Assembly (NCBI GenBank): GCA_044343155.1
Contig: JAVZSS010000008.1
Location: forward strand, 1 to 24,137
Reading direction: 5' to 3'
Length of the DNA: 24,137 bases
From: SpSt-28 sp044343155
GTDB taxonomy: Archaea; Aenigmatarchaeota; Aenigmatarchaeia; CG10238-14; SpSt-28
Shown here: piece by piece, positions 1 through 8,133 of the stretch
How positions within the stretch are numbered: the stretch's first letter is position 1
Layout of the letters: each line of letters opens with the position of its first letter
Made by a program: the position numbers and the translations under genes
Notes under the pieces: generated by a model
What the model was told of the DNA's origin: nothing
Seen by the model: only the letters and a program-made list of their open reading frames with translations
The model's database searches: none

Positions 1-1465
1 ATACAAATTCATTCATTTTTTTAATCAATCCTTTTTCTTCTTCACTTAAATTTAAACAAAAATATTTTTCCTCAAATTTCTTTACTTTATTTAAAATTCC
101 TAAGCATCTAATATAAGCATATTGAATATATGGTCCAGTTTTTCCTTCTAATTGCAACATTTTATCCCACTCAAATATTATTTGATCTTCAGGCTGTATT
201 TTTAAAATAGAATATTTTAAAGCACCAACAGCAATTTTCCTAGAAACGGATAATATTTTTCTTTCATCCTTATTGGGATTTCTTTTTCTAACCTCTTCTC
301 TAACCTTTTTTTCAAGCATTTCCAAAACTTCATCCAATAAAATTGCTTTTCCTTCTCTAGATGACATTTTTCCTTCTGGTAAATTAACATGTTCGAAAGA
401 ACAGTGATAACAATTTTTAGCCCAATTAAAGCCAAGCAATTCCAAAAAAGTAAAAAGTTGCTTTAAATATAAAGATTGTTGAGAAGAAACTACCCAAATA
501 GCTTTATCTAATTTATATTTTTCAAATTTATGATAAGTTAAACCCAAATCACTTGTAAAATATAAGCCAGTACCATCTGACCTTAATATTACTGTATTAG
601 GCAATCCATATTCATCTAACTTTGCAACTATTGCTCCACTTTCATCTTTAAAAGATATATTTTTTGCCAAACTCTGATATACTAACTCTTTTCCTATTTC
701 TCTAAAATTATGCTCATAAAACCAAACATCAAACCTTATTTTAAGCTTTTTATACGTTTTTTCAAATCCTTTAACACACCATCTAACCAATCTATTCCAA
801 ACTTTAATAATTTCTATATCCTTCTCTATTTCATATTTTCTTAGAATCTCTCTAGCTTTTTCTTCTAGAGTTGGATCTTTCTTAGCTTCTTCATGAAATC
901 TTACATAAATTTCCCATAGCCAATAATCTTCTTTTTTATCTGGCTTTTTTCCTTTATACCAAAGCAAATAAGCAGTAACCAATTTAGCAACTTGAAGACC
1001 AACATCATTCATATAGTTTGCTTTTATAACATCATAAGAACAAAAATCTAAAATTCTGGAAAGAGAATCACCTATAAAAGTTCCTCTAGCATGACCTATA
1101 TGCATAGAATGTACAGGATTTGGTTGAGAAAATTCTACCATAACTTTTTCTCTTTTTCCAAAATCCAACTTTTTTAAATTCAACAACTTTTTAATTATTT
1201 CTTCACAACATTTTTCCCAATAAATAAAAAAATTAACATAACCATTAACTGCTTCTACTTTAATTAGATAAGGATATTTAGAAACTTGAATTTTAGAAAC
1301 AATTTCCTTAGCTACTTCAAAAGGATTTTTCTTTAACTCCTTAGCTAAATTAAAAACTGGAAAAGAAAAATCGCCAAATTCTGGTTTATCAGGTATTTCT
1401 ATATCTTTTTCTTGAGCATTTATTCCTATATCACGCAAAACCCTTACTATATCACTTTTCCACAT
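1..1465 (-). CDS. argS: Arginyl-tRNA synthetase, C-terminus cut by window edge
   Basis: This enzyme charges tRNA-Arg with arginine in the cytoplasm (class I aaRS). The frame is open from an ATG at 1463-1465 to the left edge, giving 488 codons. HIGH is seen at residues 122-125 within HIGHARG, preceded by VEFSQPNPVHSMH. The KMSKS equivalent is KMSSREG at about 366-372, the form usual in ArgRS. Near the edge the segment EGKTGPYIQYAYIRC marks the start of the DALR anticodon-binding domain. Family members are usually about 560-620 residues, so roughly 80-120 C-terminal residues lie outside the window. No Shine-Dalgarno precedes the start. The gene is divergent from the Sec61-beta gene across 42 AT-rich bases. 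Identity is certain from the motifs. Confidence 0.96.
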   Translation of the reverse strand, partial: MWKSDIVRVLRDIGINAQEKDIEIPDKPEFGDFSFPVFNLAKELKKNPFEVAKEIVSKIQVSKYPYLIKVEAVNGYVNFFIYWEKCCEEIIKKLLNLKKLDFGKREKVMVEFSQPNPVHSMHIGHARGTFIGDSLSRILDFCSYDVIKANYMNDVGLQVAKLVTAYLLWYKGKKPDKKEDYWLWEIYVRFHEEAKKDPTLEEKAREILRKYEIEKDIEIIKVWNRLVRWCVKGFEKTYKKLKIRFDVWFYEHNFREIGKELVYQSLAKNISFKDESGAIVAKLDEYGLPNTVILRSDGTGLYFTSDLGLTYHKFEKYKLDKAIWVVSSQQSLYLKQLFTFLELLGFNWAKNCYHCSFEHVNLPEGKMSSREGKAILLDEVLEMLEKKVREEVRKRNPNKDERKILSVSRKIAVGALKYSILKIQPEDQIIFEWDKMLQLEGKTGPYIQYAYIRCLGILNKVKKFEEKYFCLNLSEEEKGLIKKMNEFV

Positions 1466-1507
1466 AAAAATAGTTAAAATTTTAATTTTTTAATATCTAA
1501 AAAATTT

Positions 1508-1669
1508 ATGGCAAGACAAAAAGATAAAATTTATTTACCAGCAGGAGTTGGAGGATTAATAAGATATGGAGAAAAAGAAGAATCAAAGTTTAGAATTTCA
1601 CCAAAAACTTTACTCTATTTTTCAATTGGAATTGGAATAATCTTAATAATTATTAGATTTTTTGTTTAA
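1508..1669 (+). CDS. Preprotein translocase subunit Sec61-beta (SecG-like)
   Basis: This 53-residue protein reads MARQKDKIYLPAGVGGLIRY at its start, then a short charged stretch (GEKEESKFRISPKTLL), then one C-terminal membrane helix at about residues 34-53. That is the archaeal Sec61-beta plan: a cytosolic N-terminus with a conserved PAGxGGLxRY segment, ISPK just before the membrane, and a tail anchor. It is the small non-essential partner of SecY and SecE in the protein-export channel. The gene lies between divergent argS and the downstream HAD gene, 36 bases apart. It has no Shine-Dalgarno and may be leaderless. The sequence pattern is distinctive although the protein is short. Confidence 0.88.
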   Translation: MARQKDKIYLPAGVGGLIRYGEKEESKFRISPKTLLYFSIGIGIILIIIRFFV

Positions 1670-1705
1670 AGAAAAGAATAAAAGTTTTTCGCTAAAATTA
1701 AGAAT

Positions 1706-2380
1706 ATGAGTATTTTTTTAGTTTTAGATTGGGATGGAACAATTTTTGAAAGAAGTAAACATATGCTCTATAATCTTCCTTCATACTTTAAACTATTATT
1801 AAAATATACGATTCCCTCTTCTCTTAAAAATTATGGAATATATGGCTTAAATCCAAAAAATATGGTTAAAGAATTTTTGAGAAAAGAAAAATTAGAAGTG
1901 GGAAATATAGAAAGATATGTAGACAAAGGATTTTTAGAATTACTTCATATAGCTTCTAAGAAAAATATTCCAATATACATAGTTTCAACTAGTAACAAAA
2001 AAGTTATAGAAGATTATATTGAAATTTGTAAAAATGCTTTAGAAAAAAACAATTTAAAAATACAAATTGAAGTCATAGCTTCAACTGATGATGAAGATAT
2101 TTCTCCTAAGAAAAAAGGAAAAATTGTTGAAGAAATAAAAAGATATGGGAAAGTTATCTATGTTGGGGATTCTTATACAGATTTATATGCTTCTCAATCT
2201 GCTGATCTTTCTTTTTTAAGAAAAACCTTAGTATATTATCTTTCTCCTAGAAAACCGAAATGTAGAGCTAAAATAAGAAAATTAAAAGAGCTAGCTAATC
2301 TTCTTTATAATATAAAACCAAATAACTATATCCCCCATCCTATTTATGCCTCTGCAGAGATAGCTATATGCTTACAATGA
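1706..2380 (+). CDS. HAD-superfamily hydrolase, phosphatase-like
   Basis: A 224-residue haloacid dehalogenase-type hydrolase, probably a cytoplasmic phosphatase. Motif I is DWDGT (D8 nucleophile, D10 acid/base). Motif II is the Ser/Thr in IVSTSN near residue 95, motif III the lysine in the SPKKKGK region, and motif IV GDSYTD. A helical cap of about 70 residues lies between motifs I and II (C1-type layout). The substrate cannot be told; phosphoglycolate or phosphoserine phosphatase are possible relatives. The last 16 or so codons run into a GC-rich inverted repeat (2331-2402), so the C-terminus NNYIPHPIYASAEIAICLQ may be partly imposed by an RNA element. Another HAD gene of a different subclass follows after 51 bases. 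Confidence 0.85.
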   Translation: MSIFLVLDWDGTIFERSKHMLYNLPSYFKLLLKYTIPSSLKNYGIYGLNPKNMVKEFLRKEKLEVGNIERYVDKGFLELLHIASKKNIPIYIVSTSNKKVIEDYIEICKNALEKNNLKIQIEVIASTDDEDISPKKKGKIVEEIKRYGKVIYVGDSYTDLYASQSADLSFLRKTLVYYLSPRKPKCRAKIRKLKELANLLYNIKPNNYIPHPIYASAEIAICLQ

Positions 2381-2402
2381 AGCAGAAGAACGGGATGGGG
2401 GT
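2331..2402. ncRNA. Candidate structured RNA or stable hairpin, strand uncertain
   Basis: Bases 2332-2340 (cccccatcc) pair perfectly with 2393-2401 (ggatggggg). An inner stem of five pairs joins 2351-2355 (tctgc) to 2382-2386 (gcaga). The asymmetric internal loop between them is 10 nt on one side and 6 nt on the other. About 34 of 72 bases are G or C, far above the surroundings, and in AT-rich archaea such islands are often structured RNAs. The lower stem, pocket and upper stem recall an archaeal H/ACA guide, with GA and ATGA elements in the apical part. However, no ACA follows the stem on the plus strand (TAA), and only ATA follows on the minus strand. A transcription-end hairpin is the alternative. 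It overlaps the 3' end of the HAD gene. Confidence 0.4.
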
Positions 2403-2431
2403 AATTTAAATTTTTAAAGAACTTATTAAAA

Positions 2432-3172
2432 ATGAGTCTCAAAAATTTTGATACTTACATTTTTGATTTAGATGGAACTATTTGGGATTATCCAATAGTT
2501 TTTAACGGTGTTGAAAAAATATTTAGAAAACTTATAGAAGCGAGAAAAAATATCCTTATTGTTTCTAACTTTACATATTTAGATAGGGATGGAATTATTA
2601 AAATTTTAAAAAAATTTGGAATAGAATTAGAAAAAGAAAAAATAATAACTAGTAGCTATGTTGCATCTTTATTATTAAAAGAAAAAAGGGTATTCCCAAT
2701 TGGAAATGGATTAAAAAGAGAATTAGAAAAAAATGGTGTTATTGTTTGTAATAAAAATGTTAATGCTGTAGTTGTTGGGCATGATATTAATTTTAATTAT
2801 TGGAAAGCTTCAAAAGTTTTACAATTTTTAGAAAGGGGAGCAGAATTTTATACTACTGCTATTGGAAAAATATGGAATTTTAAAAATAAACGTGTACCTG
2901 GAACTGGTTTAATTTTACGAGGATTAGAATATTGTAGTGGGAAAAAAGCAATAATGGTTGGAAAGCCTTCTAAATATATTTCTAATCTAACAAAAAATTT
3001 TATAAAAGGTAGGGCAATATATTTTGGTGATGAAATAAAAGCAGATGGGGAATTTTCAAAATCAATTGGAGCTAAATTTGTTTTTGTTAGAAGTGGTGTT
3101 GATAAAAATGTGAAAAATGTGAAAGCATATAAAATTTTAAATTCGATTAATGAATTAGAAAAATTTTTATAA
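2432..3172 (+). CDS. HAD-IIA (NagD-like) phosphatase
   Basis: A 246-residue NagD-type HAD phosphatase. Motif I is DLDGT (D12, D14), motif II SNFT (SNNT in the family), motif III lysine in VGKPS, and motif IV GDEIKAD. The C2-type cap lies between motifs II and III and carries VVVGHDINFNYWKASK and a glycine-rich GTGL segment, as in NagD and p-nitrophenylphosphatase relatives. Expected activity is dephosphorylation of a small phospho-metabolite (sugar phosphate or nucleotide); the substrate is unknown. The ATG at 2432 gives the motif I strand its usual place about 12 residues in. The gene lies on the same strand as the preceding HAD gene and just upstream of metG. Confidence 0.88.
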   Translation: MSLKNFDTYIFDLDGTIWDYPIVFNGVEKIFRKLIEARKNILIVSNFTYLDRDGIIKILKKFGIELEKEKIITSSYVASLLLKEKRVFPIGNGLKRELEKNGVIVCNKNVNAVVVGHDINFNYWKASKVLQFLERGAEFYTTAIGKIWNFKNKRVPGTGLILRGLEYCSGKKAIMVGKPSKYISNLTKNFIKGRAIYFGDEIKADGEFSKSIGAKFVFVRSGVDKNVKNVKAYKILNSINELEKFL

Positions 3173-3175
3173 ATA
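3166..3175 (+). promoter_or_regulatory. Possible TATA box (box A) for metG
   Basis: The string tttataaata is centred about 30 bases before the metG GTG, overlapping the stop codon of the upstream gene. Archaeal box A sits about 26 bases before the transcription start, so this would give a very short leader or none. The region is AT-rich, so a chance match is possible. Confidence 0.35.
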
Positions 3176-3200
3176 TCTTGGATTAATTATTTTATAGGGG

Positions 3201-4673
3201 GTGATAAGACTAAAGACATTCTATGTAACTACTCCAATATATTATATAAATGATAAGCCACATTTAGGAAGTTTTTATACAACTTTAATTGCCGATATTT
3301 TAGCAAGATGGCATAGAATTAAAGGGGAGGAAGTCTTTTTCTTAACAGGTACTGATGAAAATAGTCAAAAAAGTGTAGATGCTGCTTTAAAAGAAGGAAA
3401 AGATGTTAAAGAATATGTTGATTATATGGCTGAAATATGGAAAGAAACATTTAAAAAACTAAATATAAGTTTTGACGATTTTATTAGAACTACGGAAGAA
3501 AGACATAAAAAAGCTGTGTATGAATTTTTTAAAAGAGTGTATGAAAATGGAGATATTTATAAAGGGAAGTATGTCGGATATTATTGTGTAAAATGTGAGG
3601 CTTTTCTATCTTCTTCCGATTTAATAGATGGAAAATGCCCTATTCATAAAATTGAACCAAAAATTTTAGAAGAAGAAAATTATTTCTTTAGAGCAAGTAG
3701 ATATAAAGAAGCCTTACTTAAATACATAGAAGAACATCCAGATTTTATTTTACCTGAAAAAAGAAGAGAAGAAGTTATTCAATATATAAAAACTGCCTTT
3801 AACGATATAAGCATTTCTAGGCAAACTCAAAAGTGGGGGATAAAGTTTCCTTTAGATGAAAACCAAGTATTTTATGTTTGGTTTGATGCTTTAATAAATT
3901 ATCTTAGTGGAATTGGTTTTGGTTGGGATGAAGAAAAATTTAAAAAATTTTGGCCTGCTGATGTTCATCTAATAGGAAAAGATATAGTAAAGTTTCATTG
4001 TGCTATTTGGCCTGCTATGCTTCTTTCCGCTGGAATAGATTTACCTAAACATGTATTTGCTCATGGTTTTTGGACTGTTAAAGGAGAAAAGATGAGTAAA
4101 AGTTTAGGCAATGTAGTTGATCCCTTAGAGCTTTCTAAAAAATATCCCTTAGATGCAATAAGATATTTTTTAGTTAGACAAGTACCTTTTGGTGAAGATG
4201 GCGATTTCAATGAAGAAGCTCTTAAAGAAAGAATAAATGGAGAATTAGTTAATGATTTAGGAAATCTTGTATGGAGAGTATTAAGTTTAGCAGAAAAATT
4301 TGAAGGTAAATTTGAAGGTTGTGCAGAATTAGAGAAGAAATTGAATCTAGAAAAAATTAATGAATATATGGAAAATTTTAGAATTGATTTGGCACTTCAA
4401 GAAATATGGAATTTCGTTAGAGAGTGTAATAAATATATTAATGAAAAAGAAGTTTGGAAACTTGAAGGAAAAGAACTATCTAATGCTCTTTATAATCTTT
4501 TGGAAGCACTTAGAATAATATCTATATTGATATATCCCTTCATGCCAGAAACTTCAGAAAAAATTAGAAGACAGCTGGGAATTAGTGAAGAAATAAAATT
4601 AGAAGATTGTAAATTTAAAGAATTTAATGGTAAACCTAAAAAAGAAGAGATGTTATTCCAAAAAATTCTCTAG
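3201..4673 (+). CDS. metG: Methionyl-tRNA synthetase, bacterial type
   Basis: This 490-residue class I enzyme charges tRNA-Met. The start FYVTTPIYYINDKPHLGSFY carries the HIGH equivalent HLGS at residues 21-24. A single zinc knuckle is made by C129, C132, C146 and H149. KMSKS is at 297-301 (GEKMSKSLGN), followed by the alpha-helical anticodon-binding domain. There is no C-terminal EMAP-like tRNA-binding domain. The wording of the catalytic core matches bacterial MetRS of the Thermotoga/Thermus kind rather than typical archaeal MetRS (which begins like TTALPYANGxxHLGH), suggesting transfer. The start is a GTG inside agggggtgata, which itself looks like a Shine-Dalgarno; no ATG, GTG or TTG follows in frame before the conserved KTFYVTTP. 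The exact start is therefore less sure than the identity. Confidence 0.95.
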   Translation: MIRLKTFYVTTPIYYINDKPHLGSFYTTLIADILARWHRIKGEEVFFLTGTDENSQKSVDAALKEGKDVKEYVDYMAEIWKETFKKLNISFDDFIRTTEERHKKAVYEFFKRVYENGDIYKGKYVGYYCVKCEAFLSSSDLIDGKCPIHKIEPKILEEENYFFRASRYKEALLKYIEEHPDFILPEKRREEVIQYIKTAFNDISISRQTQKWGIKFPLDENQVFYVWFDALINYLSGIGFGWDEEKFKKFWPADVHLIGKDIVKFHCAIWPAMLLSAGIDLPKHVFAHGFWTVKGEKMSKSLGNVVDPLELSKKYPLDAIRYFLVRQVPFGEDGDFNEEALKERINGELVNDLGNLVWRVLSLAEKFEGKFEGCAELEKKLNLEKINEYMENFRIDLALQEIWNFVRECNKYINEKEVWKLEGKELSNALYNLLEALRIISILIYPFMPETSEKIRRQLGISEEIKLEDCKFKEFNGKPKKEEMLFQKIL

Positions 4674-4676
4674 CTT

Positions 4677-4686
4677 TTTTATATTT
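4677..4686 (+). promoter_or_regulatory. T-rich metG end and possible TATA box for alaS
   Basis: Directly after the metG stop codon lies a T-rich run (4674-4689) containing ttttatattt. Its centre is about 25 bases before the alaS ATG, right for box A of a leaderless transcript. The T-run could also act as an archaeal poly-T terminator for metG. Low complexity makes both readings tentative. Confidence 0.3.
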
Positions 4687-4705
4687 TTGTTATTAAATAC
4701 TACAA

Positions 4706-7018
4706 ATGGATAAAAAAGAATTACTCAAAATTTTTCAAAAAGAACCTGAAAAATATTGGAAAGTTGAATTATTTGAAAGAGAGGGTTTTAAAAGAAAAGT
4801 TTGTCCTATTTGTGGTAAGGGCTTTTGGAGTATTGAAGATAGAGAGCATTGTCCAGATCCTGAATGTGGAGAAGAATATGGTTTTATAGAAAAGAATATT
4901 GCAAAAAAAATGAGTTATATAGAAGTATGGAAAAAAATGGAAGAATTCTTTGTTAAAAATGGTCACACATCAATACCAAGATATCCGGTTTTAGCTAGAT
5001 GGAGAGAAGATATTTATTATAATATTGCTTCAATAGTAAACTTTCAAAGATTTGATAATGGAATAATGGTTTTTGAATATCCGGCAAATCCTTTAATAGT
5101 TCCTCAAGTATGTTTAAGATTTAATGATATTCTTAATGTTGGAGTTACTGGAAGACATTTTACTGCTTTTGTTATGCCAGGCCAACATTCTTTTAATTGG
5201 CCAAAAGAAGGATATTGGAAAGATAGAACAATCGAACTTAATTTTAAGTTTTTAACTGAAGAAATGAAAATTCCTAAGGAAAAGCTTGTTTATGTTGAAG
5301 ATTTGTGGACAATGCCAGATTTTTCTGCCTTAGGTCCTTATATAGAAACATTTTCATATGGCTTAGAATTAAGCAATTCCGGCTTTATGTATTTTACTTG
5401 GAAAAATGGATTAGAAGAGTTACCAATGAAAGTAATAGATGTTGGCTGGGGATTAGAAAGACTTGCTTGGTTTTCTCAATCTACATTAACAGCATATGAT
5501 GCAGTTTTCGGAAATGTAGTAGATAGATTTCTAATAAAAACTGGATTAAAAATAGATAAAGAAATTTTTAAAAGATACTCTATTATATCTGGAAAACTAA
5601 ATATAGAGGATTTATCAGATTATAAAAGAGCTAAACATGAAATTTTAGAAAAGATGAAAATAGATGAAAATACTTTTTCTGAAAAAATAGAAAAAATTCA
5701 AGCTATGTATGCTGTTTTAGACCATTCTAGAGCTTTAGCCTTTGCTATTTCAGATGGCGGCTTACCTAGTAATTCTAAAGCCGGATATTTTCTTAGGGTA
5801 ATATTGAGAAGAAGTTTAGATTTAATAGAAAAATATTTCCAAAATATAGATTTGGGTGAAGTTGCAATTTGGCATGCTGAATATTTAAAACCCATTTTTC
5901 CGGAACTAAAAGAAAGCGAGAATGAAATATATACTGTAATAAATGCAGAAAGAAAAAAATATGAAGAAACAAAAAAGAAAAATCAAAAAATTGTGGAAAT
6001 ATATAAAAATAAAGAATTAAGTACTGAGGAATTAGTTAAGATATATGATACATACGGTATTCCTCCAGAAAAATTGGGTAAAGAAGCAAGCAAAGAATTT
6101 TATGAAATTTTAAATAAAAAACATTTTGGTAAAGAAATTAAAATTGGCGAAGCAAAAAAATATGATATAGAAACAATTCCATTATATTATGATAATATTT
6201 TTGAGTTTGAAGCAAAAGTTTTAAAAATTGAAGATGGAAATAAAGTAATTCTTGATAGAAGCGCATTTTTCCCTAGACAAGGAGGACAAGATTGTGATAT
6301 TGGATATATTAATGATTATAAAGTTATAGATGTTTTAAAAATTGGGAAAACTATAATTCATGTTTTAGAAAATGGTGAAATATCTTTTAAAGAAGGAGAT
6401 AGTGTTAAATGTTTTGTTAATAAAGAAAGAAGAATTAGAATTTCTAAGCATCATGTTGCTACACATATAATAAATGCTGCTGCTAGAAAAGCTATAGGAA
6501 AATGGGTATGGCAAGATGGAAGTGAAGTTAGAGAAGATAAGGCAAGACTAGATATTACTCATTTTGAAAGTTTGAGTGATGAAATTGTAGAAAAAATAGA
6601 AAAATATGCTAATGAAATAGTAGAGAAAGATCTTCCAATAAAAGTTGAAATTTTACCTAGAGTTGAAGCAGAAAAAAGATATGGATTTAGAATATATCAA
6701 GGTGGAGCCATACCTGAAAAAAATGTTAGAATTGTTTCTATTGGCAATGAAGATATAGAGGCTTGCAGTGGAACCCATAATATGCTTACTTCAACTAAAG
6801 ATGTTGGTTATATTACAATAATTAGAACTAAAAGAATTTCTGATGGAGTAGATAGAATAGAGTTTTGTAGTGGTGAAATTGCCTACCAATATTTAAAAGA
6901 AAAAGAAAAAATACTTGATGAATGTTGTAGAATTTTAAATGTTAGTGAAGATAAAATTTTAGAAGCTGTTGATAACTTATTTAAAGAGTGGAAAAAAATT
7001 AGAAAAGTGATTAGATGA
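4706..7018 (+). CDS. alaS: Alanyl-tRNA synthetase, archaeal type, lacking the C-Ala domain
   Basis: A class II aaRS that charges tRNA-Ala and edits mischarged Ser or Gly. At 770 residues it is shorter than the usual 900 or so of archaeal AlaRS. The N-terminal zinc knuckle CPICGKGFWSIEDREHCPDPEC (residues 33-54 or so), specific to archaeal AlaRS, precedes the catalytic domain. The editing domain has HHVATH (H583, H587) and CSGTH (C687, H691), the four metal ligands. The frame then ends with a helical segment KEKILDECCRILNVSEDKI and a TGA at 7016-7018. The C-terminal C-Ala/DHHA1 domain that normally follows is absent. A small ORF starting in the ATGA overlap encodes a second copy of this same helical segment. 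Catalytic and editing functions look intact. Confidence 0.96.
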   Translation: MDKKELLKIFQKEPEKYWKVELFEREGFKRKVCPICGKGFWSIEDREHCPDPECGEEYGFIEKNIAKKMSYIEVWKKMEEFFVKNGHTSIPRYPVLARWREDIYYNIASIVNFQRFDNGIMVFEYPANPLIVPQVCLRFNDILNVGVTGRHFTAFVMPGQHSFNWPKEGYWKDRTIELNFKFLTEEMKIPKEKLVYVEDLWTMPDFSALGPYIETFSYGLELSNSGFMYFTWKNGLEELPMKVIDVGWGLERLAWFSQSTLTAYDAVFGNVVDRFLIKTGLKIDKEIFKRYSIISGKLNIEDLSDYKRAKHEILEKMKIDENTFSEKIEKIQAMYAVLDHSRALAFAISDGGLPSNSKAGYFLRVILRRSLDLIEKYFQNIDLGEVAIWHAEYLKPIFPELKESENEIYTVINAERKKYEETKKKNQKIVEIYKNKELSTEELVKIYDTYGIPPEKLGKEASKEFYEILNKKHFGKEIKIGEAKKYDIETIPLYYDNIFEFEAKVLKIEDGNKVILDRSAFFPRQGGQDCDIGYINDYKVIDVLKIGKTIIHVLENGEISFKEGDSVKCFVNKERRIRISKHHVATHIINAAARKAIGKWVWQDGSEVREDKARLDITHFESLSDEIVEKIEKYANEIVEKDLPIKVEILPRVEAEKRYGFRIYQGGAIPEKNVRIVSIGNEDIEACSGTHNMLTSTKDVGYITIIRTKRISDGVDRIEFCSGEIAYQYLKEKEKILDECCRILNVSEDKILEAVDNLFKEWKKIRKVIR

Positions 7019-7159
7019 TTAGTAAAGAAGAATGGGAAAATTTGAAAAGAAAAGAAAAAATATTAAAAGAGTGCTGTAAAATTTTGAGAGTTGAAGAAAA
7101 AGATTTACCCAAAACAATACTTAGATTTAAAAAAGAAATAGAAGAAATGAAAAACAAAA
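6890..7159 (+). repeat. Diverged tandem duplication of the alaS 3' end
   Basis: The last ~40 codons of alaS (from about 6890) and codons 9-49 of the next small ORF (from about 7039) align without gaps at an offset of 149 bases. LKEKEKILDECCRILNVSE in alaS matches LKRKEKILKECCKILRVEE in the small ORF at 14 of 19 positions. Because 149 is not a multiple of three, the second copy is in the -1 frame relative to alaS, which explains the stop codon and the ATGA junction. Divergence shows the event is not recent. Confidence 0.7.
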
Positions 7160-7173
7160 TAAAAACTGGTTAA
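7015..7173 (+). CDS. Small protein repeating the AlaRS helical tail
   Basis: A 52-residue open frame starts at an ATG that overlaps the alaS stop (ATGA), so its translation is probably coupled. The product begins MISKEEWENLKRKEKILKEC. Further on it has EKDLPKTILRFKKEIEEMKNKI, which resembles the segment of complete archaeal AlaRS between the editing domain and C-Ala (the ELPKTVERFFEEWKE type). It therefore looks like a detached or duplicated AlaRS linker helix, not an independent enzyme. It may be expressed as a separate helix that associates with AlaRS, made as an extension of AlaRS by -1 frameshifting, or be a decaying remnant of the lost C-terminal domain. The clean reading frame and charge pattern favour real coding. 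Confidence 0.6.
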   Translation: MISKEEWENLKRKEKILKECCKILRVEEKDLPKTILRFKKEIEEMKNKIKTG

Positions 7174-7188
7174 AAATAAATTTTATTT

Positions 7189-8133
7189 ATGTGGCTAATA
7201 AAAGATGAAGAAGAAACTGATGAAAATTTTGGAAAAAGGCCAGAAGAAAGAAATATTGAAGAGTTAATAGAAAATTGTTTAATATTAGTTGATAAACACT
7301 CTGGGCCAACAAGTCATCAAATAAGCTTATGGATTAAAGAAATTTTTAAAGCAAGAAAGGTTGCCCATATAGGAACTTTGGACCCAAAAGTTACAGGATT
7401 ATTACCAGTTTTATTAAATGATGGTGTTAAATGTGCTATACTTTTTCAAAAATTGTATAAAGAGTATGTTGGAGTTATGCATATGCATAAAGATTTTGAT
7501 TTAGACCTTTTGAAAAAAATCATAGAAAAAAATTTCTTGGGAAAAATAACACAAATTCCACCTAAAAAATCTGCCGTTTCTAGAAAACCTAGAATTAGAG
7601 AGGTTGTATTTTTTAATATTTTAGAAGTAGAAGGAAGAGATGTACTATTTCATACAAAAGTCGAAGCTGGAACATATATAAGAAAATTAGTTGATGATAT
7701 AGGAAAAGCTTACGGAGTTGGAGCACATATGACTGAATTAAGAAGAATAAAAGTTGGGGATTTTGATGAAAAGAACTCTTTCTCTCTTTTAAAAATTAAA
7801 GATGCTTATGAATTTTGGAAAAATGGAAATGAAAAACTTTTAAAAGAAATATTAATTCCAATAGAATATGCTATTAATCATGTAAAAAAAGTTTTTGTTA
7901 AAGATTCTGCTATTCCAAGCTTATGTAATGGAGCCCCTTTATTTCCAGTAGGGATTTCAAGAATACAAGAAGATATAAAAGAAGGAGAAATAGTTGCAGT
8001 AATGAGTTTGAAAAACGAGTTGGTCGCAATTGGAATAGCAAAAATGAATAGTAAAAAAATGTATGAAAGTAAAAAAGGAATTGCTGTTAGGATAGATAGA
8101 GTAATAATGAAAAAAGGTATATATCCACAATAG
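7189..8133 (+). CDS. cbf5: Cbf5, H/ACA RNP and tRNA pseudouridine synthase (TruB family)
   Basis: The catalytic subunit of the archaeal H/ACA ribonucleoprotein. It isomerises uridine to pseudouridine in rRNA under guide RNAs and can act on tRNA U55. The 314 residues hold the TruB-type core with the catalytic motif GTLDPKVTG (D65). VEAGTYIRKLVDDIG and the GVGAHMTELRR segment follow in the usual order. A C-terminal PUA domain (about 235-314) includes NGAPLFPVGI and GEIVAVMSLKNELVAIG. The N-terminus is a short acidic extension. The gene is 15 bases after the AlaRS-tail ORF and probably belongs to the same transcript. Its TAG stop (8131-8133) lies within the 3' end of the convergent tRNA-Gln gene. 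Confidence 0.95.
   Translation: MWLIKDEEETDENFGKRPEERNIEELIENCLILVDKHSGPTSHQISLWIKEIFKARKVAHIGTLDPKVTGLLPVLLNDGVKCAILFQKLYKEYVGVMHMHKDFDLDLLKKIIEKNFLGKITQIPPKKSAVSRKPRIREVVFFNILEVEGRDVLFHTKVEAGTYIRKLVDDIGKAYGVGAHMTELRRIKVGDFDEKNSFSLLKIKDAYEFWKNGNEKLLKEILIPIEYAINHVKKVFVKDSAIPSLCNGAPLFPVGISRIQEDIKEGEIVAVMSLKNELVAIGIAKMNSKKMYESKKGIAVRIDRVIMKKGIYPQ

Noticed and set aside
217..435. Minus-strand 72-codon frame inside argS.
   Set aside because: It overlaps the conserved ArgRS reading frame, which carries KMSSREG there, in another frame.
2331..2402. tRNA or C/D box RNA reading of the GC-rich hairpin.
   Set aside because: No T-loop or anticodon arm fits, and no RTGATGA and CTGA boxes are present, so only a generic structured-RNA call is kept.
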